A stretch of 64,000 nucleotides of DNA, from assembly GCA_012934845.2 (NCBI GenBank), contig WNNJ02000654.1, positions 186,001 through 250,000 on the forward strand, read 5' to 3'. Shown in pieces: positions 36,890 through 48,065 of the stretch. Source of the stretch: Pomphorhynchus laevis (lineage: Eukaryota > Acanthocephala > Palaeacanthocephala > Echinorhynchida > Pomphorhynchidae). The position numbers and the translations under genes were made by a program. The first letter of the stretch is position 1. Each line of letters starts with the position of its first letter. The notes under the pieces are model-generated. The model was given only the letters and a program-made list of their open reading frames with translations, searched no databases and had not been told where the DNA came from.

Positions 36890-39450
36890 TTATCTTTTTT
36901 GTTTTGATACGAATGATGAAGTTTCAAATTATTTATATTTTACCGGATTTTTCTCTGATTAATAGGAATTATTGTAATTATTATGTAATTATAAATGCAA
37001 TTATATTTTGTACTTTTAAAAATAAATTCTAAAATATTATTAAAAGTGATTCTGATTTACTTTGGCATTTTATTATAATTTGGTCTTTTATGAAAACATA
37101 AAAATTGTCTTTATCTTAAATTATTAAAAGATAAAATTATGTAGCGTGTCTGTGATCTAACCTGGAATCTCGTTTTTTACTTTTAAAAATAATACCGTCA
37201 CCATGATATGGAATGTGCAAAACAAAGAGTTTTGTTTTGAAGGTAATGACTTAGTTGCAATGAAATGCTATGATTTCTCACAGAGCTATACAATTATTTA
37301 AATAATATTGAAAGTTTACCCAGATACAGATAAGTTTTAACTAAGTACCGAGAGGTTTATCAGGCAAGCTTTAAAAAAAATAAAAATGTTAAAACTTTAA
37401 AATATCGTTATAACTCAATTTAAATATTTATATTGATATTAAAATTTAAATTAATTTTAAATCAATATTACATGATACATTTCCGAGAAGTTATCAATTT
37501 GCATCACGTTAATAAAAATAAAAAATCAAATTAAGAATCATGAATCACAGCGTAGTAGCTTTTCGAATCACTTCAATGCTATAATTTTATAGAATTTTTA
37601 TTATTTTTCAATAAATATGAATTCTTAAAAAAGTAATATTTTTATTGTTTTTTAATATGACAGAGGTGCACGTTTGAACATCTTATGCTCCGTACTTTAG
37701 AGCAATCGATATGATCGGATGGGCTTCAACGTCACCATCTTTAATATACACGCTCAATCGTATGCTCGTGGTGTCCAAACATCCGTGTTCGCCGTCGATG
37801 AAGCAAGACAAAAGGCAAAAGCAGTGAACGTATTATACAGTGAAATTTTACACTATATAATTTATACACTAGTATATATCGTTTTATACACGTATTATAC
37901 AGTGAGTTTTGAACTAAGCAATTTCGTGCATGTCGCCTTCTCTACGTAGGGTGGTATGAGAGATGAGATGAGGCCTATTCTTAAATTACTAGCTGCGATC
38001 AAGGCGCAGCGGTCAAGATAGCAATATTCCGACATTTTGGTACCTATGAAGAGAAGAAATTGGTTTGCAATCGCTCGATCCTTGTCTTTTTTCCAAGATC
38101 GCCCTATTCTCGTTGCGGCATGCCTGTAAGGTATTTTCCTACCGGCTCGCATCTAATCACATAAAATAATGACATTATTATTAGATGTACTAAGGCCCAT
38201 TTGAGGAAACTGAATATTGTATTAAACACAATACACGTTTATATTATAAACTTGTATTAATATTGTAAATAATACAAGTTTATTATATTTTGAAAATTAA
38301 CACTTCATTATAACACTTCATTTAAGGTAGCTACTTTAATTTCAACGGCAATTATTCCTGATTACTTGCCAATAGTTGCCGTTGGCTTTTTCATTGATTG
38401 TAGGATTTAATTCCTGATCACGTATTCCACTGGAACATTCAAACTGGAACATTTGAATGACTAATATTTATTTATCTTTCAAACAAATGACGAAAATCCT
38501 TCATTTTGTTCGCTCTTCCAACAGCGAGCAATAACTCACAAAATCTATAATATAAATTTTGTGTTGATTTGGTATTTTCTAAGTGCGTTTGTTCATCGGC
38601 ATAATTTTTAACTATTTTTGACATTTTATTGCAATTAAAACTTTTATTTTTCACGGAAGACAGAAAATAAAACAATTGTAACTCAATTATTTCGAAAACG
38701 ATATTTCGACTAAATACATTAAGATATTTTTGTACCTTCGGTCATGTATTTATTTAATTTTAAAAGCCTGTACGACAATATCACGAGTTTCTCTTTATTT
38801 AAACTGATTTTATTATACCAAGAAGTCGAGGAAATGTCGCCATCACTTGTAAATCTGGACAATTGATCTACATAATTATCTGTATCATTTAGTAAAGTAG
38901 ATTCTTCCAGCATTATATCTGAGAACGTAGTATTGATATGCTGTCTCTATTTAAAATCATATTTGTGTTTATGTACAAAAGCCGTAATCGATTGACTTGA
39001 CTCTGCTGCATACATTTGTATGATTGATCTTAGACATTTGTTAGTGTGAATATTATTTGTGTTTTGTTGATGACATTTCAACATTAATATATTTTGTATC
39101 AGATGTTTGCATTCTGTTTAATCACTGCATCCTTCTAATTAATACTTAATACTTCAATTCCTTTTTGCTTAAATTGACCTTAATATATTTTTAAAACAAA
39201 TATTTTCGATATACATTTGATATTTTCGCCTTATGACGATGTCGTTTTTTATTTCGGATACCCGCCTTTATCGATTATATTGAATTTTAGATTCCCACTC
39301 TTCATCAAACTTTAAAGCGAAAAAGCAAGAAATGTCTCTACTGGTACATGCGTAAAATTCTTTCCCGGTTAGATACTAAGGAAAGAAATGAAATTTCAAA
39401 GCATACATGGGAAAAGCTATTTAGGTTGTATTTGCTATATTTAAATATAA
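36890..39450. other. Probable large intron region, no clear gene
   Basis: AT-rich DNA between two groups of HECT exons. Open stretches at 37719-37949 (plus), 37895-38152 and 38472-38913 (minus) have no motif I recognise. A plus-strand stretch near 39270-39420 reads protein-like (YMRKILSRLDTKERNEI, then WEKLFRLYLLYL) in a frame that does not connect to the exon at 39457; it may be another exon or chance. Confidence 0.35.
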
Positions 39451-39456
39451 ATATAG

Positions 39457-39567
39457 AAGAAATTGTTAAGACTGAAACTGGAACTTATCGATTTGCAACA
39501 GAGCCGTGATTCCTGCAATTCTGAGTGTGACGAGGATTATGACGATGATACACTGCGCTTTTCCAAG
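39457..39567 (+). CDS. HECTD1-like gene, exon before the HECT region
   Basis: 37 codons between an AG acceptor (39455-39456) and a GT donor after 39567. They encode LELIDLQQSRDS, an acidic run (CDEDYDDD) and TLRFSK, which joins in phase to EKMQIL of the next exon. The 3' boundary is well supported; the 5' boundary is less certain because another frame is also open upstream. Confidence 0.5.
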
Positions 39568-39980
39568 GTATAACACATGTCATTTATTAGATAACACATG
39601 TCATTCAAAAACTATTCTTTTTTATCATTTTTGTCACTAATTTATAAAAGTTGCTGTCAAAATGTCATAATTTTTTAATTTGATCAGTTTTTAATTTTTA
39701 TTTAAATTAATTTTTAAACATTAAATTTTTTGTTCCCAAAATTCACAGTTAATATTATAAGTATTATAAAAGCAATAATATAACAAATATTAATATTTAT
39801 AATAATTATTAATATATTATCTATATTTTTAATATGTGTTAAAATAATTTTTAAGTTAATTTTAAATTTCAATTATTTAATAATTATTTTTTCTAATTTT
39901 ATTATTCTAGTATTATTGTTCTAGTATTATTTTTATTATTTTAGCATTGTTTCTTCTGATTTTATTTTTCTGTTTTACAG

Positions 39981-40855
39981 GAAAAGATGCAAATTTTGTC
40001 TGGTGATTACACGAAAATTATTAAGCAGCTATTTGCAATGCTTTCTAAACCTGATTGTAAGTTCGACCTATCATATTTCCATTACTCTCGTCTGATTGCC
40101 TTAATCGATAAATTGCTATTGGATCCGTTAACCGTAGCGTCGGGAACTCACCCTTCTTGGATTGATGAAATATTAAAACAAATGCCATTCTTAGTTTCGT
40201 TTAATACACGTCTAAGATATTTTAGGGCATTGTCATTCGGCACAACACGTTCTTTGATCTGGATACTTCAAGATTCCGACTTTATACGAGAATTCAATGT
40301 GGCTCGATTTATTGGAAGACTTAAGAAGGAACGTTGCACCTTGCGTAGAAATTATTTACTGCGTGACGCATGTGAGCTGCTTGAATATCATTCATTACAC
40401 AAGTCGGAGTTAGAATTGGTATGGAAAGACGAAGATGGCACGGGTCTTGGACCTACAATGGAATTTTACACTCTTCTTACAGCTGAATTATTGCGTAAAG
40501 ATCTGGGACTTTGGCTTGTTGATGAAAACTCTTCATCAAATACGCATGTCAACAATCCATTTGGTCTATTCCCTGCTCCATACCCACGGGATCACTGGAA
40601 ATTGATTGAAGTCTGTCGGCTATTTCATTTGCTTGGTATCCTTATTGCGAAATGTTTACAAGATAATCGGCAGTGTAGCGAGTTAAATTTGTCGGATCCT
40701 TTGTTAAAGCTGTTATGCCCACCTGTTCAAATGCGATCTGTACCAATTAATAAACGGATATCACTTTCTTTGGATTATGAAGATTTCTGTAAAATTCAAC
40801 CGGAACGAGCTCGGATCTTCAAGCATCTTGCAGGCAAAAATCTTGACGATATGTG
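39981..40855 (+). CDS. HECTD1-like ubiquitin ligase, HECT N-lobe exon
   Basis: About 291 codons, one of the best-preserved coding segments here. First comes a helical pre-HECT region (YFHYSRLIALIDKLLLDPL, PSWIDEILKQMPFL, FNTRLRYFRALSFGTTRSL). Then the HECT N-lobe, which binds the E2: FNVARFIGRLKKERCTLRR, ELVWKDEDGTGLGPTMEFY (the conserved GxGxxxEFY), RKDLGLWL, FGLFPAPYPRD and LFHLLGILIAKCLQDNRQ. These resemble HECTD1 more than TRIP12. The exon ends at 40855 with a GTATGT donor in the codon of Cys; reading through the donor gives a stop at 40878. No stop or frameshift interrupts it, so selection acted until recently. Confidence 0.8.
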
Positions 40856-40920
40856 GTATGTAGCAGACATAGTCCAATGAAACTCTACTTTATATTTTGC
40901 TTTTGTTTTCTAATTTAAAG

Positions 40921-41138
40921 CTTAACTTTCAATTACGCACCATCTAACCAATTTTATGGATATACTGAGTGTCGACTTGGAAGTCATAAATCTTTTGACG
41001 TAAGAATAAGTTTACTATTTACATATTTATTGTTTATCATTTAGCCTGTAACAGCTAGTAATCTTAAAGAGTATATTAAGGAGATAACCAATTTTGTTCT
41101 ACGAGATGGAGTAGCGATGCAAATCAAGGCACTGCTCT
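40921..41138 (+). CDS. HECTD1-like gene, two further HECT exons
   Basis: Exon 40921-40999 reads CLTFNYAPSNQFYGYTECRL after joining the split Cys codon, matching the end of the HECT N-lobe. Exon 41045-41138 reads SNLKEYIKEITNFVLRDGV and MQIKALL, the next helix, and ends at a GTAAGT donor in phase 1. What should follow is the rest of the N-lobe and the C-lobe with the catalytic cysteine. I could not find it before the LINE debris at 41640 or anywhere up to 47 kb. The gene is either truncated or has its last exons outside this stretch. Confidence 0.7.
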
Positions 41139-41639
41139 GTAAGTGCAGGAAGAATTTCTGACTGCTACATAAATACGTAGTTAAAATATTAATAAACTAA
41201 TTAAAAATCAAAATGTAATTGCTTTAGACATTTGATCAAAATGTAAAAATCAAAATGTAATTGCTTTAGACATCTGCGTAACGAAAATAACGGTTTAATT
41301 ATTAGCAATAGTTTCGTGATTTTAAAATATTTTTAACCTGAAGAACACAATAACTTCCAGATTTAATTTTATAAAATCGTTAAACAATTTCTGAATTATC
41401 ATTAAATTTTATATTTTATTAGGAGATAATTTTTTTTATAAATTTTACTTAATATTCTTAAAACTTGACTTAAAATAAATTTATTATATTGTTTTTGTTG
41501 AAGGCTGTTTGCATTAATTAATTTTTGTATAAATTAAAAACAAAATTTATTAATATTTTTTAACATTAATATTATTTATAAATATATTATTAATATTATG
41601 TAGAAATTAGCGCTAGCCGAAGCTCAAACTTATATCGTC

Positions 41640-42960
41640 CAGTCGTCGCGCATACACAGGTTTTGTCGACTTTATGAAAGATTTCGATAATATCAAACCT
41701 AAAATTTCTGAATTATTATACTTATTACTTATCTGAATTATTACTTATCTGAATTATTCATCGACACATTACATCGTATGTTGTTACCGAATAAAGTGTG
41801 CATTTTTGATAGCATTTATTTCCACGCTCCAATCACTCAACACAAAGGAGTCCTGCAAGGTGACCCAATAAGCCTGATCTTTCTCTTACTCTTTGCTGGA
41901 GATTCATCAGCTTACTTGCAAACGACACCACCCCACCGAACTCCAGAATCATTATTTTCGCCGGCGGTCTACTAATACTTAATGATTTAATTCAAATTAC
42001 GCAATCCATACTTGACCTACTCAACCTATATTGTAACGAAAACGACCTTACTGTCAACATTCTGAAGACTAAAGCCATCAAATTTCGCAGTGGAGTACGC
42101 CTTGCTTATTCCGATAAATTTTCTCTAAACTATCTGACCATCAAATTCATCAACTCTTATAAATACCTAGACGTTTATCTAACCTCCACATGATCATTTC
42201 GTTTCCACTTTGAACAAAAAATCATATATAGTATGATCGGTCACTTACGCACATCAAAAACATTTCTTACAATGTGTTCTTCAATTTTTTAAGATTATGC
42301 TAGGGTCCATTATAACTTACGCTCTACCTGTAGTATTGTCCAACCTTTCAAGTATCAACTTTAAGCAATTAGATACATATAAGTGGCGTTTCATCAAAAC
42401 GTCCTTGGTCTATCACCCAAAATCCATTCCACACCAATTGCAGCAATCACGTCGATTCAACTCCTATCAGTAGACTATCGACAAAATTTTCGTCTCGCTG
42501 AAACATCTGCACTCAAACATCATGCAAACAATTCACAACTAAGCTATTTACAATCGACTCTGAAATATCATAAGCCTCGAAAACCTTGAAATCACTATGG
42601 AATAAACCACACGCAAATAAAAATCACTTATTGTCCACCCCCATATACACGAGTATGAAGATAAGCTTTGCGTGATATCCCATGCCGCGACCGTTCGAAT
42701 TATTGCCGCTGTAAATTTTGTCAAATTCAATATCCACACATTTCTTATCTGTTTCATTGTCCTTTATTTTCAAAATTGTCACTCAAGCAAATCGATTCGC
42801 TGATTACTGACCTTACCAACACCCTTGACTCAAACCTAATACTCTCAACGCAACTGTTAAGCCAGACAGTCGAGCAAGTGACCATTAATTTAAATAATTT
42901 TGACTTCATAAATGTTTTCGTGTTGTATTTTATTATTTGTGTAAATGTACATTTTTGTTT
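41640..42960 (+). mobile_element. LINE remnant (RT and C-terminal part)
   Basis: Begins with a damaged RT: ITQHKGVLQGDPISLIFLL (motif B, 41838-41895), then a region of many stops that still reads as RT thumb. The end at 42668-42900 has CRDRSNYCRCKFCQIQYPH and ISYLFHCPLFSKL, the cysteine-histidine motif found at the C-terminus of several LINE RT proteins. All frames are broken. The family differs from LINE-B and LINE-C. Confidence 0.55.
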
Positions 42961-43799
42961 TCCGCCCCATGCCGAAAGGCTACAATGGCATGATAAATAT
43001 TCTCAGATTAATTAATAATTTTATTAATATTATTTTTTATGTTTTGGATCTACTTGGTGAATTAAAAGACAAATGCTGTTTGTATGATCTTTCGATTGCA
43101 TTAGTGATCGTATTCACTCTTTGCAGAGTTTTTGGGTTTCTCCGGACATTTTTTTTCAAAAAAGCTATCCAAGTCGATCGAATTATCTAGGGTAATACGT
43201 TTGTATCCTAATAAGCGTTTATTTTCCATATACACGAGGCAAACATCCACACACAAGCAAACGTCTAAATTACCCGAACATGTCGATATTTCTAAATTTT
43301 TGACGATAATCATTATTAATTAAAATTAACATTTATCAAGCTTCATAGAATATTTTTATTTAATAATCAATTCAATGCTATCAAAAAGCGCTAGTATTGA
43401 TCATGCAAAATATTTGTGCGTCATACTCTTCATATTTAAATATTTAAATAATTAAATTATATAATATTTAAATTCTTTTTTTTTGTAAAATAGAATATTA
43501 TTTTTAAGATCCAATGAGGCTTCATGATTACGTAAAAATAATTTGTTTTGATTTATAATGTGTTTGCATCTATTTAAACCAATTTATTATCAATTTATTT
43601 TTAAAAAGTTATTTTGAGTGTGATTGATTTAATAATTTGAAATAAAAATAGAATTTTATTTTAGTTTATTTGATGAAACTGTTTATTTATTTAAGAAATA
43701 TATTTAATATTTTGTATTAAATATTTTATTTTGTAGACTAGCATCCATATCTTCATATTAGTTAATGATGTTTTATAGACATGATATGAAAGCAGTTTT

Positions 43800-44270
43800 C
43801 TTTAACCATTAAATTCACTTGTTTTTTATCTGCAAGACCACATTTAAAGTTTACATGCTTGTAAAACAAGCATGTCATTCTATGCAATTCTTTCTCAGTA
43901 CCTAGAATTATATTTATTTGGAAGTGGCATTCAGAAATATCTTCTTTATCTTCAGCGTTTGTTCAGCTTTGTTACGGAGTCCGTATCTATGATCTGTCTA
44001 TCGAACGTTTTCTTTTCACTGTCAAGACAATGAGCCTTAGAGAATTAAGACATCATTTCATAATGTTGATGCGACGGTTTTGTGTTACGGCTGGCTTGTC
44101 ACGAAGTCTATCACCAACACTCCTTTTTATTAGCACGGCCATGGGACCGGCCATGGCGAAGTTAGCTTTCGAAAATATGAATTATGAATAATAATTGATA
44201 TTTTTTAAATAATATCAAGATTTTTTAGTTATCAATGTGACAACATCGATGGTGACTACTAATTTTTCAA
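43800..44270. repeat. Diverged GST 3' flank relic
   Basis: Matches the DNA downstream of GST-1 (about 6220-6440) through words such as TTCTTTCTCAGT and AATATCAAGATTTTT, interrupted by about 220 bp (43954-44175). No GST coding sequence is left beside it, so an older GST copy may have been lost here. Within the interruption is a small palindrome (CGGCCATGG on both sides of GAC, 44139-44158). Confidence 0.5.
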
Positions 44271-44390
44271 CAATTTAAAGTAATTGCGATTTTGTACAAA
44301 ATGTATAATTAACAATTTTTTTTCAAGATAGTAGGATGTTTTATTTCATTTTATATGTCATAAATAAATGATAATCTTATAATTATTAAC

Positions 44391-44810
44391 TATTTATAAT
44401 TATTTATCTTTATTTTTAATTTATATATTGCAAAAATACATCGATTCAGATATCTGATCTAATTTGTTCTATCGACAAGTTATTATTGAACTGCCACTTA
44501 GTTTTCCCGGTAATATAACCTCTGTCAGAAATACTGAAGCCATGTATTATCGATACGACCTTATTATTTTTCTGCTAATTTTCATGCGAATTGTATAAAA
44601 TCTTAATTATTTATTTATAATTATTTATCTTTATTTTTGATTTATATATGGTATAAAATACGTATACTCAGTTATCCGATCTACATTGTTCTACTGACTG
44701 AATACTATTGACCTTGGACTTTGTTTTCACGGTAATATTACCTCTGTCAGAAATATGAAACTATGTATTATTGATTCGACATTATTTTTATGCTAATTTT
44801 CATCAATTTG
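44391..44810. repeat. Diverged direct repeat pair of about 215 bp
   Basis: Two copies of a segment starting TTATAATTATTTATCTTTAT and containing GGTAATAT-ACCTCTGTCAGAAAT. The match is about three quarters by eye. No function is evident. A weaker relative is near 6920-7000. Confidence 0.5.
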
Positions 44811-45439
44811 ATGATTTTTCTTTTTCAATTTCTTATGATGCAATTGTATAAATCAACAAAATATTAAAATATATTAATATAAAATATAAAATATTTTATT
44901 AAAAATAAATTTAAACTATTAAGTAAAAAAATTTATTGACGAATTATAAACAATATACTTTGTATTAAAATATAATGCTAGATAATCAAATTTCATTAGA
45001 GGAAATACGTCATTAGTATGTATTTGGCCTGCTGCTATGTTGGGTAGAAGAATACGATTAGATTACATTAGATTATAATTATAATTATAATTTTATAATT
45101 ATTTATTATTCATTATTATAATTTATATTATGTTATAATACAAATATTATGTATTAATATTAGTTTTATATTAAAATAACGAAAATAAATATAGATAACC
45201 TATATTACAAGTAATATATTATTGTAAAAAACACTAAAAATCTATTCTATTTACTAAATTAACTAAATTAATACTAAATATTATATTAATATTTAATATA
45301 ATCTTTTATATTAATATGAAATGAATATTGTATATTTGAAATATACAAGTAAAATATCGCTCATGTTGATTAGCGTTAATGCGAAATACGAATTACTATC
45401 TTGATATTGATTTTAAATAGTTGATAATGATCCATTATT

Positions 45440-45728
45440 GATAAATAATTATTGGAGCTGGATCGAAGAAAAGAGGAAATTATTTTTGATATTTCGCTAA
45501 CTTCTGTTAGCATCTGCAGAAAACTTAGAATTTTTTGAAGATGCTAACAGTAGTTAGCGAAAATATCAAAAATAATTACGTCTTTCATTTGATCTTTTGT
45601 AATAATATTTCGCTAAACTCTGCTAGCATCTTCAGAAATTTTGAATTTTCTGAAGATGCTAACAGAAGTTAGCGAAATATCAAAAATAACTTCTCTTTTC
45701 TTTGATCCAGCTCCAATAATTATTTATC
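45440..45728. mobile_element. Foldback (MITE-like) element with nested hairpins
   Basis: The ends are inverted repeats over about 70 bp, starting GATAAATAATTATTGGAGCT on the left and its complement on the right. Inside, the TTCGCTAACTTCTGTTAGC phrase and its complement alternate, giving two successive hairpins (45510-45570 and 45605-45690) inside a larger one. No ORF. The superfamily is unknown, and a target-site duplication cannot be told from the extended inverted repeat. Confidence 0.7.
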
Positions 45729-46420
45729 TTAATCTTGCTTATGAAAATATTAAATTCGTAGATTTAAACGGTATTCTATCTAAAAGTTTAAATAATTGCA
45801 AAAATTAATATTTTAAAACAGGTAGATTGACTTTATTTTATTTGCATATAAAAAATAATATTTTATAAACATATTATAATTTTTAAATTATCATATTTAC
45901 AAATTTAATATGATTGTTATTTGGTATCAAATAAGATGATTGGACAAAATATTTTTAAATTTAATAATATTTTTTCATATTATTTATGCTAATAAATGAT
46001 AAAATAACAAAAGATGATTTACTTTTAATGTAAGCAAAAGTATTTTAATAATATTAATTATTATATTGCTATTAATGTAAGAAAATAATAGAACACTTCC
46101 CTATGAAGCTTTAAAACCAAACGCGCTTTGTTTGAAAAATTGTAAAGATGATAATTTTCAAATATTATTGATTGCACAATAGCTATGGAGGTAAATGTTT
46201 TTTTCTTAAAAATATAAATCAGAAGTTAAAATGTTAATTCGATAATCTACATGTTTACAAAATAATATTTTTCTTACATTAAATATTTCATTATATTAAT
46301 TATTTATCTAATAATTAAGAAAGAATTTAATACAACTTTTTAATTAGCACGAACAGGAAAGTATAAACCTGCATGCTTTTTTACAACCTTCGTCGGGAAG
46401 CTTAACCCGGAATGCGCCTA

Positions 46421-46496
46421 CCACAGACGCCTAGCCTTTAATAAGGCGTTTCGACATTAGTTTACTCATCACTACAGGGTGGTCTCATCAGTGTGG
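46421..46496 (-). ncRNA. Hammerhead ribozyme, all core bases present
   Basis: Minus-strand reading: stem I 5' strand CCACA (46496-46492), CTGATGA (46491-46485), stem II closed by GAC/GTC around a long loop (46484-46453), GAAA (46452-46449), stem III ACGCC with GGCGT (46449-46445 with 46431-46427, 13-nt loop), then C17 at 46426 and stem I 3' strand TGTGG (46425-46421). Cleavage would fall between 46426 and 46425, after GUC. All invariant bases match. Ends in stem I make it type I. Stem II is the weak point, with only three clear pairs and a large loop. Activity is not shown. Confidence 0.7.
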
Positions 46497-46582
46497 CCCT
46501 GTAGCTACACAACTTCGACAATACTAACTCCTCAGAAAACCTTTGAATGGAAGTCACTAAGGGCACGCTCGTCAACAGGTTA

Positions 46583-46661
46583 CCAGCGTAACATCTGGTA
46601 GGGTTTGCTAAAGCAAACTAAGGTCGAAACGCCCCATTGGAGGCAAGGCGTCTGCGCTTGG
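46583..46661 (+). ncRNA. Degenerate hammerhead in the opposite arm
   Basis: Plus-strand reading: CCAGCGTA (46583-46590) can pair with TGCGCTTGG (46653-46661) as stem I, with one wobble and one bulge; GAAA is at 46626-46629; stem III ACGCC/GGCGT and GTC end at 46652; a perfect hairpin GTTTGC-TAAA-GCAAAC sits where stem II belongs. The CTGATGA strand is not recognisable (ATCTGGTAGG there instead). It is probably a decayed mirror copy. Confidence 0.4.
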
Positions 46662-47362
46662 CGCATTTTGGGTTAAGCTTTTAGACGAAGGTTTATACTT
46701 TCCTGTTCGAATTAATTAAAAAAGTTGTATGAAATTCTTTCTTATTAATATAACGTAACCAGTAGTTTCTATCTAATTATTATTTAAATAATTATAAAAT
46801 TATTTATATAATTATAATTATTTATCTATATTTTGCTATTGACAGTGAGTTCGATTTTTAACAAAGACAGAAAATTAAATTACTTAAGAATAGATTGGTT
46901 GCTTCTTAAATATTGATGAAAAATCTATAATTGCTGTAAAAGTTGCCTCATCGGTGATAAAATCATTAAAAGGTATGTTTAAAAATGTTAATTTAAGCAT
47001 GCAAATACAACAAAATAAAATAATTTAAATTTTAGTTTTATTATAAAAATAAAATGTGTTATCATTAAAGAATTCTTTCCAGTCTATTTTTATCAATATA
47101 ACACAAACTGCCTGGTTGTAGCTAGCAGTTAGTGTGAGGTTTATCATTATTTAATAGATGAATGTTAAAATAGAATTAAACATCCTTTATTGCAAAATAA
47201 GAAATCAAGCTAGTTATGAGTTATCAAAATATAAAAGCTTTTTTATTCTGATAGCTAAATGAATTGCTTTTGCTTTTAAATAATGATATACACCAACAAA
47301 ACAAAACTTTTGTGAATTTGTGAAGTATGAATACACCCGATATGAATCTTGGTCGCTCTCTC

Positions 47363-47371
47363 TATATATAA
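47363..47371 (+). promoter_or_regulatory. TATA box of GST-3
   Basis: Same TATATATAA and surroundings as GST-1, 58 bp before the ATG. Confidence 0.55.
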
Positions 47372-47428
47372 CCGATCATTGAGAGGCTACAGGGAAGTAA
47401 CGCATTTAAACAACAAATCAAAGCAACA

Positions 47429-48028
47429 ATGGTATATCGCTTGATATATTTTGATGTAAAGGGTAAGGGAGAGGCTATTAGGCTGTTATTTTCTGCGGCA
47501 AATGTCGATTTCGAGGATGTTCGAGTAAATGCCGACAAGTGGAAGGAAATAAAGGATAGCACACCAACAGGATTATTGCCTCTTCTTGAGGTGGACGATA
47601 AAAAATTACCTGAGAGCAATGCAATTTTGCGATATCTTGCAAGAAAGTTTAAGCTTGAAGGAGCTGATGAGCTGGAATGGGCAGCAGCTGATGCCATTGT
47701 TTGTTGTATATCTGATATGTTAATGAAGATGCCACTAGTATATCGAGGTAAAGATGAAAATGAAAAGAAAGAAGCAAAGGAAGCTATAATTTCAACAGAT
47801 ATTCCTCTGGGTCTAAAAAGAATATCCTCCTTAAAAGAGCTATACGGCAAAGGAGATTACTTGGTCGGCAGTGGACTCTCATATGCTGACATATTTTTAT
47901 ATTCAATGATTAACATTATTCACGACTTTCTACAGATTGAAGTTGAATTGCCAGATAATTTAAAATCTTTAAAGAAAGCAATAGAAAGTAATCCAGGAAT
48001 TGCGGATTATTTGAAGAAGAGCAAGTAA
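47429..48028 (+). CDS. Glutathione S-transferase, sigma-like (GST-3)
   Basis: 199 residues with the same motifs as GST-1 (Tyr7, PESNAIL at 61-67, LSYADI near 150). It differs from GST-1 at about 14 residues, mostly after residue 110: KKEAKEAIISTD for KNEAKEAMKSID, YLVGSGLS for FLVGCGLS, and IFLYSMINII for VALYSVINNI. The first 450 bases are nearly identical to GST-1, while about 47888-47938 matches GST-4 instead, which suggests gene conversion. Promoter and poly(A) signal are as in GST-1, and upstream homology with GST-1 extends to about 47090. The frame is open and no catalytic motif is lost, so it is likely functional. Confidence 0.92.
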   Translation: MVYRLIYFDVKGKGEAIRLLFSAANVDFEDVRVNADKWKEIKDSTPTGLLPLLEVDDKKLPESNAILRYLARKFKLEGADELEWAAADAIVCCISDMLMKMPLVYRGKDENEKKEAKEAIISTDIPLGLKRISSLKELYGKGDYLVGSGLSYADIFLYSMINIIHDFLQIEVELPDNLKSLKKAIESNPGIADYLKKSK

Positions 48029-48059
48029 AATTTAAAGTCAATAATGATTTTTTGAGAAA

Positions 48060-48065
48060 AATAAA
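48060..48065 (+). terminator. Poly(A) signal of GST-3
   Basis: AATAAA, 31 bp after the stop codon, at the same relative place as in the other copies. Confidence 0.6.

Larger units (their letters stand above)
46315..46748. mobile_element. Foldback element with hammerhead folds in its arms
   Basis: About 434 bp with inverted terminal repeats: AAGAAAGAATTTAATACAAC on the left and its near complement at the right end, each arm continuing with CAGGAAAGTATAAAC, the CTTCGTC word and CTTAACCCGGAATGCGCC (diverged in the right arm). A further left arm is at 63076-63191, interrupted by a hAT element, so it is a dispersed family. The left arm holds a complete hammerhead core on the minus strand, the right arm a degenerate one on the plus strand. 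No ORF. It could be a MITE, or a non-coding inverted-repeat derivative of a PLE. Confidence 0.7.

Noticed and set aside
37719-38913. Small frames on both strands between HECT exon groups as genes
   Set aside because: No motifs, AT-driven, mutually overlapping on opposite strands; probably intron sequence.
43124-43323. Frame beginning EFLGFSGHFFSKK after an AG, as a possible next HECT exon
   Set aside because: Only a vague resemblance; joining it to the exon ending at 41138 would create a TAG codon.
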